Shown here piece after piece: positions 1-12,133 of a stretch of DNA of 64,000 bases; positions within the stretch are counted from its first letter, which is position 1; every line of letters begins with the position of its first letter. The position numbers and the translations under genes were made by a program. The DNA lies in contig JBBPUQ010000011.1 in NCBI GenBank assembly GCA_038501195.1, positions 1,922,001-1,986,000 on the forward strand, in the 5' to 3' direction. The notes under the pieces were generated by a model, which did not search any database, was not told the origin of the DNA, and was given only the letters and a program-made list of their open reading frames with translations. The DNA comes from Nemania diffusa (Eukaryota; Ascomycota; Sordariomycetes; Xylariales; Xylariaceae).

Positions 1-865
1 TAAGTTTTTAAATTAAATTTATAATTATATTAATTAATAAAAACTATATGAAAAATATTTTTATAATTAATAATAATATTATTTATTAAAATTTAATTAA
101 ATATAAATAAATTATATATAATATATTAATAAATAAATTATATAATATAATTAATAAATTTAATTATATTATTATATTTAATATAACTTTTTAAAAAATT
201 ATTTATATAATAAAATTATTAATTATATTATTAATTATATATATTAATTTTAAATTTTTATATAAATATTTAATTAAATTAAAAATTATATAAAAAAAAC
301 GATTTATAATTAATATTATATTATTTTAAAAAATATATAAAAATTATAAAATTATAAAAATATATTAAATTAATAATAAAAATAATTTAATAAATATTTA
401 TATAAAAAAAATATTTAATTAAATTTTAAAAAAACTAATTAATATAAATAAATTAATTATATAAATAAAAATATATATAAATTAATTAAATAATAATAAT
501 AAAAAAAAACATTAATTAATATTAAAACTAAAATTACTATATAAAAAAAAAAAGCTTTAATATTAAATTAATAATTTAATAAAATTTATATATATATTTT
601 AAATATATATAATTAAAATTTAAATTAAAACTTTTATTAAATAATTAAATAAATAAAAAATATAAAAATTTATTGAAATTTATAAAATTTATAAATTTTA
701 TATATATATATATATAAATAATTTATATATAACTTTTTTAGTTATATTTTTTTTTATAAAATATATATATAAATTAATATAAAACTTTAAAATTTAAAAA
801 TAAATTTTAAACTTTATAAATTATTTTAAAATTATATATATATATATATATAAAAAGTTTTATTA
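1..865 (+). repeat. Direct repeat copy A of a ~850-bp RIPed repeat
   Basis: This stretch matches 23406-24235 in the same orientation almost line for line, with small indels. Differences are mostly C/T or G/A; for example, ACCGATTT near 23650 corresponds to ATTAATTT near 245. The part from about 541 to 865, including a TATATATA run and a GTTATATTTTTT motif, occurs a third time at about 18375-18705. It could be a terminal repeat of a retroelement or one end of a larger family. Confidence 0.7.
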
Positions 866-1014
866 ATAAAAACAAAATATAAAAAATTATATAATTTATT
901 AATTTTATTAAAAAAAGTTTAAAATATATTTAAAATTATATAATTAAACAAATTAATTAAATATAATATAATTTTAATTTTAATATAAATAATTAAATTA
1001 TAATTTATAAATAA

Positions 1015-1125
1015 TTATAATTATATAAATTTATATAAATTATTAAATTATAACTTTAATAATTTAATATTTTTTTTAAAAAAGTTAATTTTATAATATA
1101 AATTATAAATATATTAACTATTATA
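1015..1125 (+). repeat. Local duplication, partner at 1441-1552
   Basis: A segment with the core TTTAATATTTTTTTTAAAAAAG is repeated about 425 bp downstream. The downstream copy keeps G and C (AAGTCGCTAAAC, TTTAGTGATTT) where this copy has A and T, so this copy has lost more by transition. Confidence 0.6.
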
Positions 1126-1440
1126 ATTATTAAAGTTTAATTAATAAATTTAAGCTTTATTAATAATAAAAGTTAATTAAAACTTTTTTAAATATTTTAT
1201 ATATATATATAGCTATATAGGTTAATATAATTAAATATATAACAATATATTAATATATTTACTACTGTTAAATAAAAGGTTTAAGTTATATTTTCAATAA
1301 TTTCTATTAATAAAACTTTGTTTAAATTAAAAACAGCTAATAAAAACTTTGCTAAAACTAGAAATAGCTAGCAAAAAAAGAGTTAAGTTTAAAAATAAAC
1401 TTTTGTTAATTTAGTAAAAATAGTTACAATTTACAAACAA

Positions 1441-1552
1441 CTATAGCTATATAGATTTATATAAGTCGCTAAACTATAACTTTAGTGATTTAATATTTTT
1501 TTTAAAAAAGTTAGCTTTATAATATAAGTTACAAATATATTAACTGTTATAA
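1441..1552 (+). repeat. Less mutated partner of the 1015-1125 repeat
   Basis: Direct copy of 1015-1125 that retains more G/C. The two copies show the C-to-T and G-to-A direction of decay directly. Confidence 0.6.
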
Positions 1553-2569
1553 ATTATATATTTATATTAAAAAAACAATAGTTTTTAATTATTAATAAAC
1601 TTTTAAATAAGTTTAATTATTTAATAATTTAATAAATATATAAAATATTATAAAATAATAATAATATATTTATATTATAAGTTTTATTATTATAATAATT
1701 AATAAATTAATATTATATTAATTGTTTATAAAAATATTTTAATAATTTATTAATAAGTTAAAATATTAATAATTTTAAAAATAAAATATTTAAATTTAAA
1801 CATAAAAAAAATTTAAAATAAAAAAAATATATATAATATAATTATATTATTAAAAGTTATAATATTAAATTAATTAAAAAAAATAAAATGTTAATAATAA
1901 ATAATATTATATTAAAAATTTTAAAAATAATGTTATATTATTAAAAAACTTTTATAATAATAATTTAAATATAATAAAACTTTTTTTAAAATTAAATTAA
2001 TAATTATAAATAATATAAAATAATATTATTAAAAACTTTTATATTAATAATAATTTATTAATTATATAAAAATAAAAAAAAATATATATAAAACATATAT
2101 TTAAAATATATTATTATTAAAAATTAATAATATTAATTATAAAAAAGCTATATTATAACTTAATAAAAAAAAAGCGTAGTAATTAAATAAATAATAAATA
2201 TTTAAAACGATTTATTTTTATTAAAAAATATTTAATTAAAACTTATATATTTAAATTTTATAACTTATAAATAAACTATTTTTTTTAATAAAAAAATAGT
2301 TATAAATTAATTAATATTAAAACTATTAATTACTTAAATAAATAAATAACTTTATTATATAATTAAATAAATAATTTATTTATTATTGCTTTAAATTATT
2401 TTATATATATATATAAATAATTTTTATATAAAAAAATCTTTAGTTTTTTTTTTTTTTTTTTATTTATAAATTTTTTATATAATATAGCTTTATTTATTTA
2501 AAGTTTTATTTTTTTTATAAACTTTATATAAAAGTTATATTATAAAATTAAAAAATATTATTTTTAGTT

Positions 2570-2722
2570 ATAGCTAAATAGCTAAACTAAATAGCATTTA
2601 AAATAACACTTATAGTTAAAATAAAGCTTTTAGCTCGCATATATAATTTATTATATATTTATAAATATATACTTATATAAATTAAACTTAAAATAGTTTT
2701 TTTTTTTTTTTTTTTTACAATT
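2570..2722 (+). repeat. RIPed direct repeat, partner at 17640-17787
   Basis: The two copies align through a shared TATATAATTTATTATATATT core and a following poly-T run. Here TTTTAGCTCGCATATA is preserved; the partner reads TTTTAATTTATATATA, with all differences being C/T or G/A. Confidence 0.65.
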
Positions 2723-5700
2723 AATATATAAATAATATTTTATTTATAAACTTTATTTTATTTAAATATATTAATTATAACAATTATAAAATTTTTAATA
2801 TATTATAGCTATAAAGTTTTATATTTAATTCATTTAATTTAATTAATTAAATTGTTTATATAATAAATATATTAATTATTTTTGTTAATTTATTATATTA
2901 TATAAATATTTTAAATAATAAAAAATCAATTATTTTTTTAAACAACTTTTTAATTATTAGATTTGATTTATTTAATTTTATAAAATATTATATTTGATTT
3001 AATAAAGCTTTTAAAACTAACTTTTGTTATTAATTTTTTTATATAACTTTAATAATTAATTCGATATTTTTTTATATAAAAAAATATAATAAAAATAACA
3101 ATTTTACAAAAAAAAAAAAAAGCTATAGTTTATAAAAAGTTTTAATAAAATATTAAAACTTTATAATAAATAAAGCTTATAAAAATATCGTTGCTTATAT
3201 ATATAAATTTATTAAAAAATATTAAACAAAAACTTAAAGTTTAAGATTTATTTTTATAACAACTATTAATATAAACAAAATAGTTTATTTTAACTTTTAT
3301 AATTTTATAAATATTTCTATTTTTTATAAAGCTATAAAAATTAATTAAGCTGTTATATTTAAAGAAATTACTATTTAAAACTTAAATTATAAAATATATA
3401 ATTTAATAAATATTAATATATATATATAAAAATAAAAACTAAATTAAACTATTGTTTTTATAATTAAATATATTATATAAATTTAATATATAGTTATATT
3501 AAAAACTAAATTAGTTATAGTAAAATTAAATTAAATTAAATAAGTTTTTTAAAAAAAAAAAGCTAAATTAAATAAAATTAATTAATTAATTAATAATTTA
3601 GTTATTTAAAATTAAATTATATTAATAATTATAAATTAAACTATTATAATAAATATTATTAATTAAATTATTATATTTTATATTATTATTAATATAATAA
3701 ATTTTAATAATTTAAAATATAAAACATTTATTAAAATAAAAGTTATTATTTTTTATAATAACTTTAAAAAAAACAATATAAATTTTAAAATATAGTTTTA
3801 ATATTAATTTAATTATTTATTAATTAATATAAATTAGTTTATAAATAATATTATAAAAATAAAAAACATTAAATTTTATTTAAATAATATTACTGCTAAT
3901 AATTTATAACTTTATTTAAAAAATATTTATTTAAAGCAAATTATTATATTTATAAAATTATTAAAACTTTTAATTAAATAATATAGCAATTTAAATAATA
4001 AAAAAAAAACTTAAATAAAATAAAAAAGCTATAAATTAAAAAAATTAAAAATTTTTTAAACTTTTAAAAATTAGTTTATATATTTAACTAATAAATAACT
4101 TTTTTTTAAATTTTAATAAAAAAAAAAGTTTAATGTTTATTTTATAAAATAAATTAAAAATTAAATAATATTTTAATATTTAAATAAAAAAATAATATAT
4201 AAAAAGTTTATATTTTAATATAAATATTTAGTTTATATTTTAAATAAAAATAATATATTAAATAAATAATATAAAAAAAAATAAAAAAATAATTTAAAAT
4301 TATTTTAAATAATAAAAATATTAAAATAACTAATATAATTTTAAAACAAATATATTTAAAGTTTATAAAAAAAAAATTAATTAATTTATAAAAAAAAAAA
4401 AAGTTTTATTTATTAAAAAAAAAAACATTGAATTTAAAAATATTTTTTAATAAATAAATTTATAATAATTATTGTTAAAAATTAAAAAGTTAAATTATTA
4501 ATTATATATTTAAAATATAAAAATATTAAATAAATTAAAAATTAAAAATAAAAAAAAGTTTAATTTTAAAATTATTAAATTTTTTTTTAAAAATATTATT
4601 AAATAAACTAATTGTAAATAATATAAAAGATTTTTTAATATTATTTTTAAATAAAAATTTATTTTTAATAACTATTATAATAAAAATAAATAAATAAACT
4701 TTTATTATTAAAACTTTAATTAATATAAAAATAAATAAATATATTTTTATAAATATAATATTTATTAAAAAAATTATAATAAAAATAAATATTATAATTT
4801 ATAACAATTTTATTAAATAAACTATAGCTAAATATAATATTAATTTATATTAAAAAATAAATTAAACTTTAATAATAAATTTTTATTTATAAAAATATAT
4901 TTTTAAAAATATATTTTTTATAATAATTAATATAAAATATAACTTTTTAATTAAAAAAATATTTTATAAACAATATAATATTTTAATAAATTATAAATAA
5001 TATTGTTATATTTTTTTATTTTTAAATAAAAAACTTATAATAAATAAAAAAATAAATATAACTATAAAAATATTTAAAAAAACTATATTATAAAAAATAT
5101 AATAAAAAAAGTTTTTTAAATTTTATAAAAACTTTTAATATAATAATATATAAAAAATAAATTATTAATTATAAATAGTTAAAATAAAAAAGGTTTTTTT
5201 ACTACTGTTAAATTTATTTAAAAAAATAAATTAAAAATATAACAAATAAAAATTATATAAACTATAAAAAAATATAATAAAATAATATAAATATAAGCTA
5301 TTAATAAATATTATTATTATTAAAACTATTTTTTTTATAAAGTTTAATTATTATAAATAAAGTAAGCTATATATTATTAATATTAATAAAATCGATATAA
5401 TAATTTAAAATAAAAAATAAAAAAAAAAAGCATAAAAATAAGTTTTTAAAAAATACTGCTTTTTATTTTATATATTTAATAAAATAAATTTAAATCAATT
5501 ATTATTAAATTTATTTATAAACTATTAAATTAAATTTATTTTTAATAAAACTATTAATAATTTAATTAATTACTTTTTATATAAATTATTAAAAAATATA
5601 TAGTAAAAAACTTATATAAAAGATTTATTGTTTTATAAAATGCTTTATTTGTTATATTAATATTATTTGTTTTAAAATTAAATAAAAAGTTAAGATTTTA

Positions 5701-7699
5701 TATTAATTATTAAAAAATTAATGTTATTATAAAAAAAAGCTATTATTTTTTATTTTTAATAAATAAAACTTTAGCTTAAATTACTAAAGCTAATATTTTT
5801 ATAAAAATTAATATATAATAAATGTTTTATTAAATTTATATATATTTAAATTATAAAAATTTAATTATTTTTAAAACAAAATATAATTTTTTTAAATATA
5901 AAGTATTATTTTTTAAATTAATTAATAAATTAATTATTTTTTAATAATATATAAATAATATTTTAAAAAAATATTTAAATAATTTTTATAATATTTATAT
6001 TAACAATATATTTATTTATTTAAATAATTTTAAAAAATATAAACAATATATAAAAAAAGTATTAAAAAAGCTATAAAATATAAATTTATAAATTAATTTA
6101 AAAAAGTGAAACTTTTATATTATTAAAACTAAATATTTAAAATTTATTATAAAAAAAAACAAAATAAAAATAAATTTTTAAAAAGTTTTAATAATATAAA
6201 ACTAAAAATAACTAATAAATATAAAAACAGTTTAATTGTTTTTAATATTTTATAATTTTTATTATAAATTTATTTTAAAATATAATTATAAAATAAAACT
6301 TTTATTTAAATTAACTAAAAAAAATATAATATTTTAATAAAATAAAAACTATAAAATAATTTTTTTAAAGTTTAAAAAATAATTAATTTTAATATTAATA
6401 TTAAAATTTAAATAAAAACTAATATTTTTAATAAAATAATAATAAAAGTTTTATTATAAAAAAAAAAAATAATTTTTAATATTTTTTTATATATTATTTA
6501 AACATTTTATATAAAAAAAAACTAAACTATAATATTTTAAATAAAAAAATATTAGCAGTAATTAAAAAACTTAAACATTAACAACTTAAATTAATAAATA
6601 TATAAAGAAAATAATTATTTTTAATTATAATTAATTATTAAAATTTTAAATTTTTTAACATTAAATAATAATTAAATTTTTAATAAATTAATTAAATAAA
6701 TTTAATAATTTAATATTATTTTATTATTATATATTAATTAAAATTAAAAAATATAATAGTTAATTTATTATTAAAAAAATAAAAAAATTTATAAATTTAA
6801 AAAAGTAAAATAAAACATTAATAATATATAATTTTATTTAAATTAATAAATAAAAAAAAAAAAACTTATAAATATAAATTTAATAATTAAACTATTTTAT
6901 TTAAACTAAAATATAAAAATTAATATATTATTATTTATAGTATTATTAATTAATAAAGTTTTAAAATATAATCGAAAATTTTTTAATTTAAAAATATATT
7001 AAATTAAAATATAATTAAATTAATTTAAAAATTAAATTTTTAAAAAAAGTTTAATAATTTATAAAAAATAATTTATAGTTTTATAAATAAATTATTTTTT
7101 TATAAAGTTTTTTAAAAACATTTATAATAAAATAATAATAGTTTATTTTAAATATAATAAAACAAAAAAACTAATATTATTATAATATTAATAACTTAAA
7201 TTAATAATAAATTATAATAAATATATTATTAATTATTTTAAATATTAATTAATAAAAATATTAAAAAATATAACTTTAAAATTATTATAATTTATTTTTA
7301 TACTTTTATAATTATTTTAATATATAATTATTAATTTTAAAAAAATAACAATAAATAAAAAAAAAAGCAAATTTATATTTATAATAATAAATCGATTTAA
7401 TAAATTGTTATAATTAATATTTTATAATAAATTAATAATTATATAAAAAATAATATAATTATATTATAAAAGTTTATTTAAAATTTTTAAATTATTAAAA
7501 CAAATTAATTTAAATTAAAAATTTTAATTTTTTTTTTTTTAATTAATAAATTAATAAAAATATTAAATATTAAATAAACTTTATTATTAATAAAATATTA
7601 TAAATTTATAAAATAACTTAAAATTGCTATTAAATATTTAAACTAATAACTATGTTTTTTTTATAATTATTATTAAAATAATTAAATAAATATATTATT

Positions 7700-8003
7700 A
7701 ACAATAGTTATAACTAAACTATATTTACTATATAAAAAAACAATATATAAAAAATATATTAAAATATTTATTATATTTTATAACAAATATTTATTTTATT
7801 ATATTAAAAGCAAATAATAAAAATATAATAAATAATATTAAAACAATAGAAAAAATATTTATTATAAAAAAAAAAACTTATATATAATTAAACTTGCTAT
7901 TATAAACTTAATCTTTTTTTTTTTTTTTTTTTAACTTAATATTTTTTTTTAAATATATAATATTTTTATATATATTATATTAGCTATTTTTTTTTAACTT
8001 TTA
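7700..8003 (+). repeat. RIPed ~300-bp direct repeat, partner at 16303-16606
   Basis: About 300 bp match 16303-16606 in the same orientation, including an internal ~20-bp poly-T run and the flanking AAATATATAATATTTT. The two copies are highly similar and differ mostly by transitions. This is the best preserved repeat pair in the block. Confidence 0.7.
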
Positions 8004-8058
8004 CAATATTAAATTTATTTTATTAATTTTATTATAAATTAATATTAAAAAGTTTAAC

Positions 8059-8160
8059 TTAATATTAATTTAATATTAATTTAATATTAAATATATTTAA
8101 TATTAATATTAAAATATTAATTATTATTAAATATTAAATTTTTTATTTAATATTAAATTT
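8059..8160. repeat. Low-complexity TTAATATTAA tandem array
   Basis: The palindromic decamer-like unit TTAATATTAA recurs in imperfect tandem. It is probably a by-product of extreme A/T mutation followed by slippage. Confidence 0.5.
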
Positions 8161-10418
8161 TTTTTAATTTTTTATATTAATTTTATATTTTAAAAAAATA
8201 TTAAGCTATAATATTATAAGTTTTTTTAATATTTAAAAAAAAAAAAAAAAAAAATGCTTATATTAAATAATTTCTATTTTTATTTTAAAAATAAAAATAG
8301 TTATTTTAATATAAAAAAAACAGTTTTAGATTTTTTAATTAAAAAGTTTATAATTTATAATACTATTTTATAAAAAACTATATTAAAGTTTATTAAAAAA
8401 TACTTTAATAGTTTTAAAAAAAATATTTACTAATAATATTAAAACTATATAAAAAATAAAATAATATAAAACTTTTATATATTTTATTTAATTATTAATA
8501 AAATTTAATAAAATATTTTTTTTTAAATAAAAAATAAATGTAAATTAATTTATTAATAAAAATAATATTATATATATAAAGTATTTTTTTTATTTAATAT
8601 AATAAAATATAAATTTAAAAATAAAAAGTTTATTATTAATTATAATATTTAAAAAAAATTAAATAAAACTAAATTTAAATTTATTTTTAATAAAATATAT
8701 ATTTATATTATTATAATTTAAATATTTTATAAAATAATAAACTAGCTATATATTATAGCTTTTAACAATAGTTAAAATTAAAATTATTTATATATTATTT
8801 ATTATATTATAGAAAATTTTATATAAAGAAATAAACAATTTTTATAAAAAGCTAAAATAAAACTAATTAAAAACAAATAAGTTTTAAAAATATATTAAAG
8901 AAAAATTAAAAAATTATAAAACTATAATAAAACTTTTTAAAAAGTTTTAATTAAAATATATAAAAAAATATTTACTATATAAATTATTATTAAATAAAAA
9001 TTTATTTAATAAATATTTACTTAATAACTTTTTATTTAAAAGAATTATATTTATATAAATAATATTAATAATAAAACTATTTTTAGTTAATTTATTTTAA
9101 TAAAAAATATTTTATTTATTGTTATATTTAAAAAAACTATTTAAAATTAAATTATTTAAAATAATTTAAACTTTAAAACAAATATTTAAAAGTTTATTAG
9201 TTTATATATATTTATTTTAAAAAACTTTATTTATAATATATTTATTTTAAAAAATATTATTTAAAAAAGTAATTATAAAAAAAATATAACATTAAATTTA
9301 ATATTTTTAAATAATAAAAAATAAAATATAAAAATAATAAATTTTTTTATTTTTATTAATAATATTTTTTTAAATAATAAATTTATAATTAAATTTTATT
9401 ATTAATATTTATTTATAAAAAATAAATTATAAATAAATATAAATTATTTTATAAATAAATAAAACTAAATATATTATATTTTAAAATATATAAATAAATT
9501 AGCTGTTTTAAAAATTATTTTATTTATAAAACAAGTTTTAAAATAAAATAGTTTTATATATATAATTATTATAAAAGTTTTAAAATATTTATTAAAATTA
9601 TATAACAACTTTTATAAATATAAAAAAACTAAAATTAAATATAAAAAGCTTAAAATAAAAAAACTTAAAACATTTTTAAATTTTTAACTTAAATTTATTA
9701 AATTAATTAATTAAATTTATATATTTTAAATTAATTATAAATAAAATTTATATAATAAATAATTAAAACAATTAAAACAATTAAATAAAATTATAATATT
9801 TAATATAAATAACTTTAAAGTTACTTTTAATATTTATTATTTTTATATTTAAATTATTAATTATTAATAGTATAAAAACTTTATTAATAATTTTATTTTA
9901 TAAAAAATTAATTTATAACTATTAAAATATAATATAGTTAATATTTTAAAAAATTTATTTATAAAACTATTATTTAATAAAGTTATATTTTTAATTATTA
10001 AACAATATTTTTTTATTTTAATATTTAAAAAATCAAAAAATAAAAATAAGCTTTATATAAAACTATAATATAAAAAAGAAATAATTTTAATATAAAAAAG
10101 TTTTTATTTTATTTATTATAAAATTAGCTATTAAAATATTAATTATTTATATTATAAAAAATATAAACATTTAAATATTATTTAAGTTATAATAATTATA
10201 AAAAAAAAAATAAATTATTTTAAAAATAATTAAAAAGTTAATATAAAAAAAAAAAGTTTAAAAAATAAAAAAGTTTAAAATAATTAGTTTTTTTTTTAAA
10301 TTTATTATATTATTAATTTTAAATTTAAATTAATATAAAAAAGTTTTATTTAATTTTTTAAAAAAAATCTTTAAAAAAAAGCTTTTATTAATAGTTTATT
10401 TAATAATATTTATAATAC

Positions 10419-10669
10419 AGGACCCAAGGGGGTCTGTTGGTTGCCTGACCTGTAGGTCAGTCACCTGGTCAGTAGACCTATAGACCTGTTGGTCACCCAA
10501 CAGGTCACCTGACCTGCAGTCACCTGCAGTCACCTGACTAGCCTGTACACCTAGCCCACCAACCTATATAGCCAAGGACCCTGGCTTCGCCAGGTCCCCC
10601 ACCTACTTTCCTAATATATACGATTCTAGACCTCAATTTACAGCCCTGTGCCTTGGCAATCCTAATAAA
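10419..10669 (+). repeat. Left 251-bp terminal inverted repeat
   Basis: It is dense in ACCTG/CAGGT motifs (GACCTGTAGGTCAG, CAGGTCACCTGACCTGCAG) and contains a hairpin CCTGGC-TTC-GCCAGG around 10580-10594. It ends in CCTAATAAA, immediately followed by TGGTGCCTCCCGCAG. That join resembles an LTR/primer-binding-site junction even though the partner copy is inverted. Confidence 0.85.
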
Positions 10670-10968
10670 TGGTGCCTCCCGCAGTGTTTAGCTGGAACCA
10701 AGCCATACCACCCTATGTCGCAGCGACTTCGCGCGAGTAGAAGATTTGCACCCGCAGCGTGTACGCGCGACGCGAATACGCAGCGATACGCGCGACCATA
10801 ACTTTAACTCCGGCCCGTTTACGTTTACGCAGCTGTACTTGACCAGTACGCGCGACCCGGACCCGTTTACGCTGCGTACGGCAGCGTATACGCATACATT
10901 GACAATTTCGAGCTGAACACACTTCGGACCATTTCGAGGTCGAAATTACTTCATTTTGTCCCGGCATA

Positions 10969-11748
10969 ATGGGTTTTTTGTCCGACGAGATTTCGGCCGA
11001 CTGTCGGGCTATGGTACAGTCAGTTGATAGAATGGAACAAGTACATCATACGTACTTAGCCGACTCGAAGCAATATATCAAACGGTTAGCCGAATTTCAA
11101 GAAAAGCTTGACCAAGAAGTAGCTGAGCACCAGGCTTTTCTCGACCGACAAGAATTCGACCGAAAATTTCAACTACATGTACAAAATTACCGTCGGCTCA
11201 AGTTACTGCAGACGCGGCACATAGCTTACCCAAGTACCTGCGTACGCGGACCAGACGGAAACTGGTATAAGGCCGAGCCAAGGCAACGCGGCTGCCGTGG
11301 CTCCCGCGGCAAAAGGACTACTGCCGAAACGTTGGATCAGTCAAATCTAATCAGCCCTACAGACCTACCAGTCCTTTCTAGCCCTACAAACCTACCAGTC
11401 CTTCCTAGCCCTCCAGACCTACCTACAGACCTTCCTAGTCGTACAGACCTACCTGCAGACCTTCCTAGTCGTACAGACCTACCTGCAGACCTTCCTAGTC
11501 GTACAGACTTACCTGCAGACCTTCCTAGCCCACCAGACCTACCTGCAGTCCTTCCTAGCCCTCCAGACCTACCTGCAGTCCTTCCTAGCCTTACAGACCT
11601 ACCCGCGGACCTTCCTAGCCTCACAGACCTATTTGGAGACCTAGCCAGCCAATCAGACTATTCTACACCTACCAACCTGGTTACTTCGACAGCCTTGGTA
11701 GCCCTCCGACCAGGCCTACTAGCTAGACCAAACCTTTGGCCAGACTAA
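10969..11748 (+). CDS. Element-encoded coiled-coil protein with decapeptide repeats
   Basis: A 259-residue ORF of unknown function is the only gene of the inverted-repeat element. The ATG is the first one after an in-frame TGA near 10899. Residues about 15-85 are charged and predicted helical or coiled-coil (runs such as AEFQEKLDQEVAEHQ), followed by a basic segment near 100-115. Residues about 129-225 are roughly ten copies of a 9-10 residue unit like LPADLPSRTD, encoded by a 30-bp DNA repeat. The tail is hydrophobic and Pro-rich. A helical, basic, low-complexity layout is reminiscent of a Gag-like protein, but no zinc knuckle, protease or polymerase is present. I do not recognise the family. 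The minus strand is also open across the repeats, as expected for a repeat of this phase. Confidence 0.6.
   Translation: MGFLSDEISADCRAMVQSVDRMEQVHHTYLADSKQYIKRLAEFQEKLDQEVAEHQAFLDRQEFDRKFQLHVQNYRRLKLLQTRHIAYPSTCVRGPDGNWYKAEPRQRGCRGSRGKRTTAETLDQSNLISPTDLPVLSSPTNLPVLPSPPDLPTDLPSRTDLPADLPSRTDLPADLPSRTDLPADLPSPPDLPAVLPSPPDLPAVLPSLTDLPADLPSLTDLFGDLASQSDYSTPTNLVTSTALVALRPGLLARPNLWPD
11353..11649 (+). repeat. 30-bp tandem repeat inside the element ORF
   Basis: About ten units of AGNCNTACAGACCTACCTGC-like sequence are present. The first two are 27 bp and the rest 30 bp, so the protein frame is preserved. Some neighbouring units are identical, which suggests recent expansion. Confidence 0.8.
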
Positions 11749-11783
11749 GGAATATTGAGACAGAAACGTCGGGACGGTAACAT

Positions 11784-11822
11784 TGGGACGCTGGCGTTGG
11801 GACGCTGGCGTTGGGACGTTAG
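11784..11822 (+). repeat. 14-bp triplicate (TTGGGACGCTGGCG)
   Basis: Two exact copies and one diverged copy of TTGGGACGCTGGCG lie between the ORF stop and the right inverted repeat. The function is unknown. Confidence 0.6.
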
Positions 11823-11882
11823 GCATGTTAGATTAATTATAGTTGGTGAGGTCACCAAGGTTTTATTTGTTGCCCGGCATTT

Positions 11883-12133
11883 TTTATTAGGATTGCCAAG
11901 GCACAGGGCTGTAAATTGAGGTCTAGAATCGTATATATTAGGAAAGTAGGTGGGGGACCTGGCGAAGCCAGGGTCCTTGGCTATATAGGTTGGTGGGCTA
12001 GGTGTACAGGCTAGTCAGGTGACTGCAGGTGACTGCAGGTCAGGTGACCTGTTGGGTGACCAACAGGTCTATAGGTCTACTGACCAGGTGACTGACCTAC
12101 AGGTCAGGCAACCAACAGACCCCCTTGGGTCCT
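11883..12133 (-). repeat. Right 251-bp terminal inverted repeat
   Basis: This is the inverse complement of 10419-10669 with no mismatch seen by eye, including the GCCAGG-type hairpin. Such identity next to heavily mutated DNA points to recent mobility or gene conversion between the two ends. Confidence 0.85.

Larger units (their letters stand above)
1..10418. repeat. Extreme A/T block, RIP-degraded repeats (left part)
   Basis: Almost every base is A or T; many 60-base lines contain only two to six G or C. Both strands are saturated with TAA stops and no believable ORF exists. The surviving C is mostly in CpT (AGCT, CTTT) or AAC contexts, and CpA/TpG is rare, which is the expected footprint of repeat-induced point mutation. 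Internal direct repeats confirm a repeat origin. The original element type can no longer be read. Mitochondrial DNA is unlikely because no rRNA, tRNA or long ORF is visible. It could be a pericentromeric or dispersed transposon graveyard; the window does not decide this. Confidence 0.85.
10419..12133. mobile_element. GC-balanced element with 251-bp perfect terminal inverted repeats
   Basis: A 1715-bp island of roughly balanced composition is inserted into A/T-saturated DNA. It begins AGGACCCAAGGGG and ends with the inverse, CCCCTTGGGTCCT. The two 251-bp ends look identical as inverse complements. Flanks are ATAC on the left and ATAT on the right, compatible with a 4-bp target duplication altered by one C-to-T change, but this is uncertain. 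It carries one ORF (10969-11748) and no transposase, so it is probably non-autonomous. Lack of RIP damage implies a recent insertion or low copy number. The family is not recognised. Confidence 0.8.

Noticed and set aside
10713..10967. 84-codon Arg-rich minus-strand ORF in the inverted-repeat element
   Set aside because: It is probably a by-product of GC-rich CGCGAC words. It has no family, and the leader position of the plus-strand ORF explains the sequence better.
11337..11624. Minus-strand ORF across the 30-bp repeats
   Set aside because: A 30-bp repeat keeps other frames open automatically; it is a shadow of the plus-strand ORF.
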